Positions 22,371-32,994 of a stretch of 64,000 nt of DNA are shown in pieces. Positions within the stretch are counted from its first letter, which is position 1, and each line of letters opens with the position of its first letter. The position numbers were made by a program, and so were the translations under genes. The notes under the pieces were generated by a model. It did not search any database, was not told the DNA's origin, and was given only the letters and a program-made list of their open reading frames with translations. The DNA is from Sanderia malayensis (Eukaryota > Cnidaria > Scyphozoa > Semaeostomeae > Pelagiidae): positions 5,766,001 through 5,830,000 of the forward strand of contig RQOL01000699.1 of NCBI GenBank assembly GCA_013076295.1, written 5' to 3'.

Positions 22371-22640
22371 TGGGTAGGCCTGAGAATACACCTGAAAGTG
22401 GCATTGGAGCTCGCGAGTAGAAATTATGGGGCGAAAAGTTTTGGCCACGCCCTTAGTGGATCCCCTTGTGACTTTGTTCCACTACTGAAAAATCATTAAA
22501 ATAGGCATTTACTGTTGATGCAGAAAGGAATTTCATGGCAATCAACGGAAGGTGCCTTTAAACAGAAAATGTGTTTAATGGCCTGAGATACTTTAGTCCA
22601 GACCATGTATTAAGTCAAACTGCACAAAAGTCATTCAAAT

Positions 22641-23112
22641 AGTCCGGTAGCTGAAAGGGGGGTAGTACCACCAGACGAGGTAATTTATGAGACCCAGTGA
22701 TTTTGGTCAATTTTGGGGTGCAAAATCCGAATTTCGATGTTCTTTTATGGGGGAGGGGCCGTTTCGGAGATATGGGGGCAAATGCCCCCAAATTCAACAA
22801 AAGCATGTTATAGTTAAAACTGTGACTATACCTCTTAAATGTTTGGTTTCTGATTGTAAGGCATTGATTATGGCCTGATCAAACTTATTGGAGGTTTTTA
22901 GGTTTCAGGCCAGGGTATAGAAATTCTGGGGTAACCGTGCCCCCAAATGGGGGCAACAAGGTAATTTGATCAAAAAGTAATCAAAAACATCTCTTCCTAT
23001 GAATTTGAGGGCGTAGAATCTGAATTCCGATGTTATTTTGACAAGAAAGGAGCCATTTTGGAGATATAGGGGTAAATGCCCCCAGAACAGGGGGTAAAGT
23101 GGGCTATTCTCA
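22641..23112 (+). repeat. Inner inverted repeat, left copy
   Basis: 472 bp, from agtccggtagctg to gggctattctca, matching the reverse complement of 42695-43168 with few differences. Inside are two related modules about 330 bp apart, each with a sequence like ttcgatgtt...ggagatat.ggggcaaatgcccccaa, where gggggca/tgccccc can form a hairpin. A third, weaker module lies at about 23213-23275. It precedes the broken gene at 24.1 kb. Confidence 0.85.
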
Positions 23113-24084
23113 AACGTTCCCGTGTAATTTAAAAATGTTGTTCTTTAACTTTAAGAGATCTATTGTAACATCATCATATTCATAATCAACTCAGTTTGTG
23201 ATTTTGGTTCCCCCTTCTTTTTCTGGGGGTAGTATTGCCCCCCCAAATAGGGGGACAACCATGGAAAATGATCCGAAATTCATTGAAAGTGTGTCTGACG
23301 AGAATTCTCAGTAATTCTGACGTGTAGAATATCAGTTTCGTCATTATGTAATAAACATTCCGTACTGTATGAAGATTGTTGTGCCTTTATATAAGTGCAA
23401 ATCTTTGAATTATCTGTAAAATGTTAACATCTTAAAAATAAAAGGAAATATACTAAAGAGCCATTGGATACCACACCCCTTTGGTAATTAAATGACATTG
23501 AAGAACCCTCAAGTGACATTTAGAGACAAACTTTACGAAAGTGAACACACACAGTTCAGAACAACTGAAAGCAGAGAAATTTGCGTAGGATGCAACCAGT
23601 TGAAGCTTAAGAAACACGGGAGAAGGCATTAGAATACATAATATACCTTAACGAATCCAATATCTTACATATGAAAATTAAAACACCCTGACTGCAGCAA
23701 AAAGATGACAAAGTGATATCTCCAAAGAGATGCTGAACTGTGTGGTACATTACAGCGATTTGACACACGAAAGTGCTGCAATAACTCCGTTGAAGGAAAC
23801 TACTTTTCTTCAGGTAATCGAAGCAAGGAACGCTCGCATGGCACTAGGTGGCAATAACTTGCATAAGGAGCAATGTGTGGCATAATCTCCCCAGATATTT
23901 TCTGTTCAAAAAAACACGATCAACTTCTAGCCACATCACATTCGTTTAATACAATCAAAAACGAAAACTTAGTTACAGAAAACTGTCTGTACTCTTCAAC
24001 ACCAACAACTCTAACTTAACTTCTCTCACAACGATCATATCAAGTTACAAAATAAATTAAATTAACGGGGGGTAAACCCGGGAG
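23113..24084. other. Non-coding stretch upstream of the broken gene
   Basis: No coding sequence recognised. It might contain the promoter and 5' exons of the gene beginning at 24085, but I see no convincing signal. Confidence 0.4.
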
Positions 24085-24996
24085 CCCTCACAAATGCGAT
24101 TCTATACCAGATGAACTAGATGTCGATAAGCATGGATATCATCGCCAATGTTATGCAAAGTTTACGAATGCCATTTCCATCGCAAAAAAAGAAACATCCT
24201 ATCCAGCGAGCAACATGGTAAGACAAAGAGAGCCAAGAGGTCGGGTCAGTATTCTGGAAAGCTTTTTCCAAAAACTTGTATGATTTGTAAAGTAGCTGGG
24301 CCAAAGAAGGTGAAAGGAGACAGGCAAAAGATCAAAGTAATCCAAACAACAACAGCCAGTAATACATTGCAGCTCGCTGCAACCCAAAAAAATGATGAAG
24401 AAATGCTTCTGGCTATAACAGAAGGAGATCTGATTGCAAAGGAGTTTCAGTACCATGAAAGGTGTTACCAAAACTACGTGCGCGATCTAAGTAAGCCCTC
24501 AAAAAACGACGCTAAAGAAGATCCAGTCTCAAGTCCTTCAGTCAGCTTGGAAAGGTTGAAAACATTTATAAGAGATCATGTGATCGATGCGTGCCAAAGT
24601 GTATCCGTTAAATTGCTGACGGAAGTCTATGGCTTTGATAGCAAAGATTCAAGACTTCGTAACAAAGTTAAGAAAAAGATTATAGGTGAATTTCAGGATC
24701 AAATTCATTTTGTGCAGATATCTCACAACGAGGCAGAAGTAGCCATAAGTCAAAGGGCTTTGTCCAACACGAGTGTAAGCTCTTTCATGAAAGGTAACAA
24801 CAATTTCGTACTTAAAGAGGCTGCAGCTATTCTCAGAGATGATGCTGTTAACATGATTCAGGCTTCACCGGAATTATGCTGGCCTCCAACGACTGAAGCT
24901 CTCACAGCAGAGGAACGTCGACCTCCGGAATCCATACTGAACTTCCTAACCAATGTATTACATTCCCCTCTTATCCACCACCCCCTGGAGAAGAAG
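24085..24996 (+). pseudogene. Broken zinc-binding/PIN-like family gene, part 1 (N-terminus)
   Basis: N-terminal piece of a large protein family that is very common in corals and anemones and uncharacterised (I recall labels such as 'CXC domain-containing related' in protein classifications). One phase gives HGYHRQCYAKFT at about 24125; after a frameshift near 24240 another phase gives CMICKVAGPKK and, later, YHERCYQNYV. These CxxC and HxxxCY modules look like two zinc-binding sites. A further 1-base shift near 24965 is needed to reach the phase that continues beyond the retrotransposon at 32365. The true start is not visible. Confidence 0.65.
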
Positions 24997-25000
24997 TAAA

Positions 25001-25232
25001 TGTAAACTGATGAAATAACCGAATCAATGACGCCCCCGTCTGTGTATCAAGTTACAGTTTTCTTATCTTAGATTTTTTTAGTTTCTTATACGTTGTCTTG
25101 ATGACAGAGTTTTGTGAATGAATACATATAGAAGTTGAAAACCGTACTGGAAGTGACTTTTCTTGTCTCAAATAGCTGCAATTAATATTATATTTTAAAT
25201 GTTCAGCCTCCGGGCCGGGCGAGGCTGTTACA
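25001..25232 (+). repeat. Gypsy-1 5' LTR
   Basis: 232 bp, TGTAAACTGATG...GGCTGTTACA. Compared with the right LTR I count 3 substitutions (one in the T run, ttttgtg/ctttgtg, gtctcaaat/gtcttaaat). Confidence 0.92.
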
Positions 25233-25236
25233 TTTC

Positions 25237-25248
25237 TGGCGCCCAACG
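25237..25248 (+). other. Gypsy-1 primer-binding site
   Basis: TGGCGCCCAACG, four bases after the LTR. The TGGCGCCC start resembles tRNA-Lys-type primer sites, but the later bases do not confirm it. Confidence 0.65.
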
Positions 25249-25500
25249 ACGAAAACTGTAAGTCTGTTTTTTCCTTTTCAAACTTGCGTTTAGGCCTGTT
25301 TACAGTTGCTGATTTGTGATTTCGTGGTGTCGTCATCTGCTGCTGGTGGTGTTTGGACATGATATGATATATCTTAATCACATGACTGTGCTTCTTATCT
25401 CTGCCTCACATCTCTTGTTATTTTGCTAACGTTTGTTCGTGTCGCCCCACCGCCCTGTGACTTTGTTACACCGTCGTTTGTTCTCTGAATCATTCTCACG

Positions 25501-27045
25501 ATGGCCGAAATGACTGAAATGACTTATGATAATCTTGATTTGTTATTTTGCGGGAGTACTGACACGTTCCTGCGCGAGTTCTATGTGCATTTAGGCTTGG
25601 ATGAAACCCGACTTGAGGGGCTGAACAAACGTAAATTGCTAAAAGAAATACGGGACTTTGTTGATAATTCTCTTGATAACAACACTGAGGAGGACAACCA
25701 CAAGAACCTGCTCGACTGGCTGCGGTTTCTTGGACAGGGGGAAGATCCTGTAGATGATGAAACACCGGAAACACACGATAATCCGCGGAACGGAAATATG
25801 GAACAGAATGAGGAACCCAGGAATGGGACCCCGGAACCTGAACCTCGAGCTCAACATACCGAATTTGCAGCTACAGGTGAACCCAGGCCGGTAGATAGTT
25901 TTTATGAGATGAAAAGGCACTATGAACGACTGTTAGAGAATCAGCAACAGGAGTTTGCAGCCCTTGTACGAAATTTGCCTGGTACTTCGAAAGATTCTGT
26001 TCAAAATTCAGGAGCAAGGGTCGGCCATTCACAAGGGAAAGCCCATGACCAGCATAATTTCAGCTTCATTTTTCGCCGGGAATTGAAAATTCAGGGCCAA
26101 ATTGGTGAACAGGGTAGGGGTGACCAAGTGAGCTTTGTCTCCCTGTCTCGACAAATTGAAAGTGGTCTTGAAAAAGGCTACAGCGAAAAAGAAATTACCG
26201 AAGCCATTATTAAATCAATGAAACCTGGTTTGCAATTGCGAAGCTATATTGAAACATTGCGAGACTTGACCCTCCCTAGGCTCAGACAGATCCTCAGATC
26301 GCATTACAAAGAAAAAAGTGGCACTCAGCTATACCAGGAGCTTGCTACCATCTGTCAGGGACAAAAAGAGACCCCTGAAACATTCCTCCTGAGAGCCCTC
26401 GATTTAAGACAGAAAATCCTTTTTGCTTGTCAAGAAGCTGATACGAATCTGAAATACGATTTTAAGCTAGTTCAAGGAATGTTCCTTCGGAGTATAGAAA
26501 CTGGTCTTAGATATGACAACATTCTTACCAAACTTCGACCAATTCTACAAGATACAAAGATCTCAGATGAAGAGCTAATCCACCAAGTTAGCTCAATATC
26601 TTCCGCCGAGACAGAAAGGCAGGCCCGACTTGGGAAGAAGTCAAGAGATTTGCAAGCAAATGCTGTTTTGTCGAGTGAAGGGCAAAATAGGCAGCTAATA
26701 TCACAAAAAAATCCTTCTGAAACAAAAGACTCACACATTTTGGCTGCTGTTAAAGCCATGCAAGCCCAAATTAAAAACATCCAAGAACAGCTGGCCTCCC
26801 AGAATTCCAACACGCAACCTACTTCTCGGGCTAGCCGAGAAGGAGATTCAAACCCAAGGGATACTAAACCAAGGGAATCATTTGCCTGCACTAGCTGTAA
26901 GGAAAAGGGTACTGCTACTGAATGCTTCCACTGCAACTACTGCCAAGGAGACAATCATTTTGCCAGGGATTGCCGAAAGAGGCAAGCAGACCAGAGGCAG
27001 AAACAGGGAAACGAGAGAGGGCTGTCCCGCAGGGACAGGGTGTAG
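25501..27045 (+). CDS. gag: Gypsy-1 Gag
   Basis: 514 residues from ATG 25501, which follows a leader of about 270 bp after the LTR. The N-terminal half is acidic and proline-rich. The middle contains the helical retrotransposon Gag region (about 200-380, with LRQILRSHYKEKSGTQLYQE). A CCHC zinc knuckle, CNYCQGDNHFARDC, is at residues 478-491, for RNA packaging. The frame ends at TAG 27043-27045, just after a -1 frameshift signal that would extend a fraction of Gag into the protease frame. The frame is intact. Confidence 0.88.
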   Translation: MAEMTEMTYDNLDLLFCGSTDTFLREFYVHLGLDETRLEGLNKRKLLKEIRDFVDNSLDNNTEEDNHKNLLDWLRFLGQGEDPVDDETPETHDNPRNGNMEQNEEPRNGTPEPEPRAQHTEFAATGEPRPVDSFYEMKRHYERLLENQQQEFAALVRNLPGTSKDSVQNSGARVGHSQGKAHDQHNFSFIFRRELKIQGQIGEQGRGDQVSFVSLSRQIESGLEKGYSEKEITEAIIKSMKPGLQLRSYIETLRDLTLPRLRQILRSHYKEKSGTQLYQELATICQGQKETPETFLLRALDLRQKILFACQEADTNLKYDFKLVQGMFLRSIETGLRYDNILTKLRPILQDTKISDEELIHQVSSISSAETERQARLGKKSRDLQANAVLSSEGQNRQLISQKNPSETKDSHILAAVKAMQAQIKNIQEQLASQNSNTQPTSRASREGDSNPRDTKPRESFACTSCKEKGTATECFHCNYCQGDNHFARDCRKRQADQRQKQGNERGLSRRDRV

Positions 27046-28139
27046 CCCAGTGTGAAACTGAGTCCCAAGCTAAATATTGTATTTATTGCCACAGCATCAC
27101 CGAGAGCTTAAGACAATGTTCATCATGTTTGGCTGTAAGGTATTGCAGCAAAGATTGTCAGCTGAAACACTGGAGAGAACATAAAATCATATGCGAGGCA
27201 ATCAACAAGCTATCAACTAGAAGACTCAAGGAACAGGATTTATCCAGAGATGACGTAACAATGATCCCAGCACATCTAACTCCTCACCAGCAAGCTTCAA
27301 TTGTAAAACTAGTAGGCCAAAAGTGTGCAGTAAATATAAAACTAGATGGTCTCAACACTCAAGGATTGTGGGACACAGGGGCCCAAGTGTCTGTGATTTC
27401 AAAGGAACACGTTATGAATAGTTTTCCATCAAAACAGATCCATAAAATTGAAGACCTCCTGCCAGCTGCAGAGGAAGTAAAACTGTATGCAGCAAATGGG
27501 ACACCAATACCCTACGAAGGTTTCATAGAGCTAGAATTAGAACTAAGCTCTGAAAATGTGGGAAACAAACCCGTCATTGTGCCTTTTTTTGTCACCACTG
27601 GTGCACTAGACCTACAAATTATTGGATACAACACTATTTGCGAGCTTATCAAGGACAAGGATGGGATAATCCAAACTGCTAATCAAGCTATAATTAACCA
27701 GATAAAGGCTAGTTTTCCTTCATTGACAGACACCCATGACAGTAAAATTCTCATCAATCTCATCAAGGAATCAACGGAACAAGATTATGTCTGCTCCATG
27801 AAAACGCCAAAAAGGAACATGGTTATTCCAAAAGGATCAATGTTATCAATCGCTTGTCGTGGCAATAGTAAATTTATTCCCATGAAAATTCCAGCTCTAT
27901 TTGAACCCAACATTTGTGCAAGTTTGCCTGATGGTCTGAAAATTGCAGAAACACTTGTAGCGTTAAAGAAAGGAAAAACACAGATCATCCACATTAATGT
28001 AGAAAATGAAACTGATCATGACATTTGCCTTCAGAATAGGACAGTGGTTGGCCACCTACAGCTTGTCCAATCCGTTATACCACTTGAGGTCGATGAAACG
28101 GAAAACCATGCATCACATCAGGAGCCTAACGCATGTTAG
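26922..28139 (+). CDS. pol: Gypsy-1 MYND finger and retropepsin part of Pol
   Basis: Reading frame -1 relative to gag, entered at about 27012. It carries a full MYND-type zinc finger at 27078-27194 (CIYC, CSSC, YCSKDC, HWREHKIIC), then a retropepsin with DTGA at 27372-27383 in the context LWDTGAQVSVI. The frame ends at TAG 28137-28139, but the same phase stays open beyond it into reverse transcriptase, so this TAG is most simply a nonsense mutation in this copy. A MYND finger is usually a protein-protein interaction module of cellular proteins; its position here suggests capture of a host domain. Confidence 0.85.
   Translation: MLPLQLLPRRQSFCQGLPKEASRPEAETGKRERAVPQGQGVAQCETESQAKYCIYCHSITESLRQCSSCLAVRYCSKDCQLKHWREHKIICEAINKLSTRRLKEQDLSRDDVTMIPAHLTPHQQASIVKLVGQKCAVNIKLDGLNTQGLWDTGAQVSVISKEHVMNSFPSKQIHKIEDLLPAAEEVKLYAANGTPIPYEGFIELELELSSENVGNKPVIVPFFVTTGALDLQIIGYNTICELIKDKDGIIQTANQAIINQIKASFPSLTDTHDSKILINLIKESTEQDYVCSMKTPKRNMVIPKGSMLSIACRGNSKFIPMKIPALFEPNICASLPDGLKIAETLVALKKGKTQIIHINVENETDHDICLQNRTVVGHLQLVQSVIPLEVDETENHASHQEPNAC
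27006..27038 (+). promoter_or_regulatory. -1 ribosomal frameshift signal between gag and pro
   Basis: GGGAAAC lies at 27006-27012 with the Gag phase reading ..G GGA AAC, exactly the X XXY YYZ arrangement. After a 9-base spacer, CTGTCCC (27022-27028) pairs perfectly with GGGACAG (27032-27038) around a GCA loop. The -1 frame entered at this site is the one that carries the MYND finger and protease, and the Gag stop follows at 27043. GGGAAAC is a known slippery heptamer in retroviral gag-pro junctions. Use in vivo is inferred. Confidence 0.85.
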
Positions 28140-29651
28140 GAACATCCAACCATAAAGGAAAACATCAACACCGATCCACCCAGACCTAGCTTCGAAGGAC
28201 TAACTGATGAACAAAACAAAATTGTTCAGAAAATGTTAGAGGAAGAATCAGGATCATTTTCAGCCAATGACTCAGATATAGGCATTGCCACTGGGCTGGA
28301 AATGAACATTGAATTGAATGATCATAATCCTGTTCAAAAGAACTATCTCGCAGTTCCTCGCCCTCTGTACGGTGAAGTTAAGGCATATATAGAGGATCTC
28401 TTGAATAAAACGTTTATTTCGCCTTCAAAATCATCATGGTCCTCGCCTGTTGTGTGCGTACGTAAGAAGGATGGCTCTCTACGTCTTTGTGTGGACTATC
28501 GTGGCCTTAATAGTAAAACAGTGAAAGACAGACACCCACTGCCAAGAATTCAGGAGACCCTTGATAATCTTGGTGGCAGCTCCTGGTTCACGGTTCTTGA
28601 TCAAGGCAAGGCCTACCATCAAGGTTTCATCGCACCAGACTCGCGTAATCTTACTGCCTTTATAACTCCGTGGAGACTCTTCGAATGGAACAGAATTCCT
28701 TTCGGGCTGACCAATGCACCAGCAGTGTTCCAGCGACACATGGAGGACATACTACGAGATCTACGTGACAAATACGTCATTCCGTACCTTGATGACATCA
28801 TCATATTTAGCAAAACATTCGACGAACATGTCACACATGTGAGAAGCATATTGAGAAGGCTGAGAGAACACGGTATAAAACTAAAGAGAAGGAAATGTGA
28901 GTTATTCCAAAAACAGGTCCGATTTCTTGGTAGAATCATCTCAGAAGACGGATATAAAATGGATGAAAATAATGTATGGGCTGTTACGAGTTTACTAGAG
29001 AAAGAACCAAAGACAGTTGGTGATTTGCGAAAGATGTTAGGTTTGCTATCGTACTATCGACGCAGCATCGAATCATTTGCACAACGGGCAAAGCCCTTGT
29101 ATGAATTATTATCCACAGACTCTGACGATAAAAGAGTATTACGCACGAACAATGGTCAGCTCCATTCGAATACAGCTATACAATGGACAGAAAATCATCA
29201 AAGCGCACTGGCTGACATTCTTCAGTCACTGACCAGCCCTCCAGTACTAGCATATCCAGACCCAGAACAGCCGTATATTTTGCATACGGATGCATCACAA
29301 GAAGGCCTTGGACCTGTATTATATCAGAAACAGAGAGAGAAACTCAGAGTTATTGCCTATGCTTCACGTTCGTTGTCACCTGCAGAGAAACGGTATCACC
29401 TGCACTCTGGAAAACTTGAGTTCCTCGCCCTGAAATGGGCTATCACAGAGCAATTTAAAGACTATCTGTTTTATGCACCATCTTTCAGCGTATTCACCGA
29501 TAACAACCCTCTAACGTATGTGATGACTACGGCTAAGCTTAATGCGACAGGAATTCGTTGGTGGGAGAGTTGGCGGTGGGAGAGTTGGCAGAATACAACT
29601 TTACTATACACTACCGTCCCGGAAAAAGCAACGGAGATGCAGATGGCCTAA
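28140..29651 (+). pseudogene. pol: Gypsy-1 reverse transcriptase and RNase H
   Basis: In phase with the protease, after the TAG. The reverse transcriptase begins near 28330; it has [12 protein letters not shown] (motif A) and YLDD at 28785-28796. RNase H follows, with [12 protein letters not shown] and a [11 protein letters not shown] motif. Near 29560 a 15-bp tandem duplication (ggtgggagagttggc twice) and a phase change send this frame to a stop at 29651, while the RNase H tail continues in the phase starting about 29558. No start codon is needed, as this would be part of a Gag-Pol fusion. Confidence 0.88.
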
Positions 29652-31753
29652 GGAGAATGCCATTAGAAATTAACAAACTGATGGAAGAGTGCACTCAGAA
29701 ATTAGATCCTAACGTTCTGCACGCGACAGCCCAGTCACTTCAAATTCAAACTAATTGCGGCACCTACCTCCCAAAGTCTACAAAGGAACAGGAAATCGCT
29801 CAAATCGATATGATCAACAATAAATGTAGGCAGGGAAAATGTGAAAAGATTGACATTCTACAACATCAGAAACAAGACTCTAATATTCGCAAGATTATTG
29901 CTTGGAAAAATGAAGGTGCCAAACCATCAACTGAACAAACTAGGAACGAAAGTCACCTAACAAAGAGGCTTTTATATGACTGGAACAAACTCTATCTGGA
30001 CGGAGGGGGGATCCTTAGACGTAAACGTGAAAGCAATAGTCAACTCGTATTACCAAAAACTTTGCACCAAATCGTACTCAGAGAACTCCATGACGAGATG
30101 GGACATATAGGAGCAGAAAAAGTCGTCAGTCTCGCGAGAGAAAGATTCTTCTGGCCCCACATGCAAAGTGACATTGAGCTATACGTGACAAAGAAATGTC
30201 CATGTCTGAAACAACGGAAACCAGTTTTCAATCAACGAGAGCCACTGAAACCAGTTCTAACACATTCACCGTTCGAACTCATTTCAATCGATTTCCTTCA
30301 CCTCGAACGAAGTTCAGGGGGATATGAGTACATTCTTGTGGTCGTTGACCACTTCACAAGATATGCACAGGCATATCCAACCCGCAACAAGTCAGCGAAA
30401 AAAGCAGCTGAACGGCTTTTCAACGACTTTTTCACGAGATTCGGATTTGCTCAAAGAATTCATCATGATCAAGGAGGTGAATTTCAGAATCAGTTGTTTG
30501 ATCAGCTTGAACGCTTGTGTAGAATGGAAAGATCGCGAACCACACCGTATCACCCCCAGGGAAATGGAAAGGCAGAAAGATCCAATAGAACATTACTCGG
30601 TATGCTCAGAACATTGCCAGACAAGTTTAAAACAAAGTGGAAAGATCACTTACCAAAACTTGTACACGCATACAATTGTTCACCCCATGAATCAACTGGA
30701 TATTCCCCATTTCAACTCTTGTTTGGCCATGGTCCAAGATTACCTGTAGACATGTTGTTCGACACTCCTCGGTCAAATAAACAAAGGAACTACAAAGCAT
30801 ATGTTGAGGAGTGGAGACAAGCATTGCAGGACGCTTACAATACTGTTAGACAAAACTCAGCTAAAGCCGCAGATCGTATTAAACAACAACATGATAAAAG
30901 AGTTAGAACTTCAACGTTGTCTGAAGGAGATAGAGTTCTAGTAAAGAATTTATCCGAGAGAGGTGGACCCGGAAAGCTTAGAGCATATTGGGAGGATACG
31001 ATCTACAAAGTTATCCGTCGCGTTGCTGAAGATAGTCCTGTATACGAAATCGAATCAGAAAAGGGTAACGGAAAAACTAGAGTACTACATCGTACAATGT
31101 TAATGCCCTGTGAGTACTTGACGCTTGAGGAAAACCCAACAGATAAAGCGAACGAACACAACAGAAAGTCGAAACATCTCATCAAAAAAGACATTCGCAC
31201 GGAGGAAGCAGATCCTAGCAACGATTCAGATGAATCAGATGATGAAATTCCTACTTTCGAACCTCGTACCATATACGAATCAGATGACAAAATTCCTACT
31301 TTCGAACCTCGTACCATGCAAGAATCAGACGATGATGTTTCTGGTACTGCACCTAGTACCCAACCGGTTGAAAATCTCGACGCTGAAACGGTTAGAGACG
31401 AGTTAGAGCTAGAGGACAGGTTATCCGAATCAGAAGTTCAATCGTCTACCGCCGAACCCCCATCGATTAATGAGAGTACAGATGAGACATTGCGCGAACG
31501 ACCAACAAGGATGAGAAATCCGCCTACCCGTTTAGTCTACAATCAACTAGGTAGGCCACAGGAGCAACAACAGTTCGTTCTGAATTCTATTCAACCAAGT
31601 TTTCACCCAAGACAACTTTGCAACCCCAGATTGGATCCTTTTGCGCCTTTGCTTTACTCGAACGGACATGTTAACACAATCCCGAGACCACTGTTTGCGG
31701 GACCCGCAGTTCAGAACGTCTTTTGGCATTCGGCATTCGGACAGTACCAATGA
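29558..31753 (+). pseudogene. pol: Gypsy-1 RNase H tail and integrase
   Basis: Begins with the end of RNase H ([14 protein letters not shown]). An HHCC integrase zinc site follows (LHDEMGHIGAEK, then CPCLKQRKP), then the integrase core with D in SIDFLHL, D in HHDQGGEF and E in GNGKAERSN, and a C-terminal DNA-binding region (YKVIRRVAEDSPVYEI). The acidic tail holds a tandem peptide repeat, ESDD.IPTFEPRT, at 31219-31320. The frame itself is open for 731 codons; it is called a pseudogene only because it is out of phase with the upstream pol. Confidence 0.88.
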
Positions 31754-32128
31754 TTTTACAAGCGTTGGATATTTAATCGGAAATTGCTTGTTTGAAACTA
31801 TGAACTATTAATATTATTGACTGAAAGATTTTGTTTTGTTGAGAAAAGACTCTAGCTATCATTATTCGTATATATATAAAAAAAATGGATCTAACAACTT
31901 CGCTTCTCAGAACATGGATTACACTTCCATAAGTTACTACACTAGTATGGGAACATACATTACTCGATTTACCGGCGACTTCTGTTATATTGCTTTCTGA
32001 CTACTGAAAGAACTGATGTGATATTTTGCGGAATGGAATCGCGCGAGCCATGTCTGCCTGTTGACTTTAATGAGTGCGGTAAAGTTCGAAAACAATGTTG
32101 AAGACAGCATTTCTCTAATGGGGAAGAG
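31754..32128 (+). other. Gypsy-1 3' non-coding region and purine tract
   Basis: AT-rich, no coding frame. It ends in aatggggaagag (32117-32128) directly before the LTR, which fits a polypurine tract that primes plus-strand synthesis. Confidence 0.75.
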
Positions 32129-32360
32129 TGTAAACTGATGAAATAACCGAATCAATGACGCCCCCGTCTGTGTATCAAGTTACAGTTTTCTTATCTTAGA
32201 TTTTTTAAGTTTCTTATACGTTGTCTTGATGACAGAGCTTTGTGAATGAATACATATAGAAGTTGAAAACCGTACTGGAAGTGACTTTTCTTGTCTTAAA
32301 TAGCTGCAATTAATATTATATTTTAAATGTTCAGCCTCCGGGCCGGGCGAGGCTGTTACA
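32129..32360 (+). repeat. Gypsy-1 3' LTR
   Basis: 232 bp, same borders as the 5' LTR, followed by the taaa duplication. Confidence 0.92.
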
Positions 32361-32753
32361 TAAAGCGATACGTGTCATCTTTTGCCCAGGACTTACTTCA
32401 TGCAATTTCAAAGGGAAAATTTATGACAGCAAAACACACTTTAATTGCTGCTGCTCTTTATAGTCTCACTGGGCAAAAACTCCCAATAAAAATACTGTCA
32501 AAGTATGGGAATTCTTGCAGTTACGAGACAGTGCTGAAAATCGAGACTGCACAAGCAGAACTAGTGCAAAAGATGAGACAGCAAAATTATCCACTTCCTT
32601 TGCTTCCTGCCGATCCAACAAGCTCTGTCCTTACTTTTTTCTGGTGGGACAACTTTGACTGTAAGAAGGAGACAATACATGGAGGTTTTCATACATGCCA
32701 TGGGATTGCTTTTCAAGAGAAATCAGATGGGTCAAAACTTCGCGAAGAGCTTG
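32361..32753 (+). pseudogene. Broken zinc-binding/PIN-like family gene, part 2
   Basis: Continues part 1 after the gypsy-1 insertion. It encodes SSFAQDLLHAISKGKFMTAK, then SLTGQKLPIKIL, YGNSCSYETVLKIETAQAE and TFFWWDNFDCKKETIHGG. This is a conserved central block of the family. The reading ends within ..REEL where the second gypsy element begins; ignoring that element, the phase carries on directly at 38034. Confidence 0.7.
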
Positions 32754-32956
32754 TGTTATGATTGTTATTATTATCGTATTAATTAATGTCCTGTTATAAT
32801 TGTTTGATTATTATTGTGTTTAAGTTATGTCTAAGCTCTCTGTCGTCAGACACAGTATGTTTGTATGAAACTCAAGTCACTATGCAATTCAATCAGATAT
32901 CGTACTCGCAAGCTAGCAGAAGGTTGTACTTTCTCGTGTCGAACCCTGCCTTAACA
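32754..32956 (+). repeat. Gypsy-2 5' LTR
   Basis: 203 bp, TGTTATGATTGTTATT...CCTTAACA. Four differences from the right copy by eye (g/c at position 7, then attat/attgt, aagtt/aattt, ctctct/ctgtct). Confidence 0.9.
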
Positions 32957-32957
32957 C

Positions 32958-32971
32958 TGGTGACAGGAGCA
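32958..32971 (+). other. Gypsy-2 primer-binding site
   Basis: TGGTGACAGGAGCA, one base after the LTR. TGG would pair with the tRNA CCA end. The tRNA is not identified. Confidence 0.6.
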
Positions 32972-32994
32972 GCAAGTTAAACTACAACCAAACG

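Larger units (their letters stand above)
25001..32360 (+). mobile_element. Ty3/gypsy retrotransposon 1
   Basis: 7360 bp. LTRs of 232 bp (25001-25232, 32129-32360) differ at about 3 positions. The target duplication is taaa (24997-25000 and 32361-32364). A primer-binding site follows the left LTR and a purine tract precedes the right one. Internal order is gag, then (-1 frame) MYND finger and protease, reverse transcriptase/RNase H, integrase: the Ty3/gypsy order. It is inserted in the broken zinc/PIN-like gene. Two lesions (TAG at 28137 and a shift near 29570) make this copy non-autonomous. Confidence 0.95.

Noticed and set aside
24148..24999. Treating this frame as a complete 283-residue gene
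   Set aside because: Family sequence continues upstream in another phase and downstream past the retrotransposon; the stop arises at the insertion site.
28137..28139. Programmed stop read-through
   Set aside because: The 3' context does not match known read-through motifs, and no comparison copy is available; a nonsense mutation is simpler.
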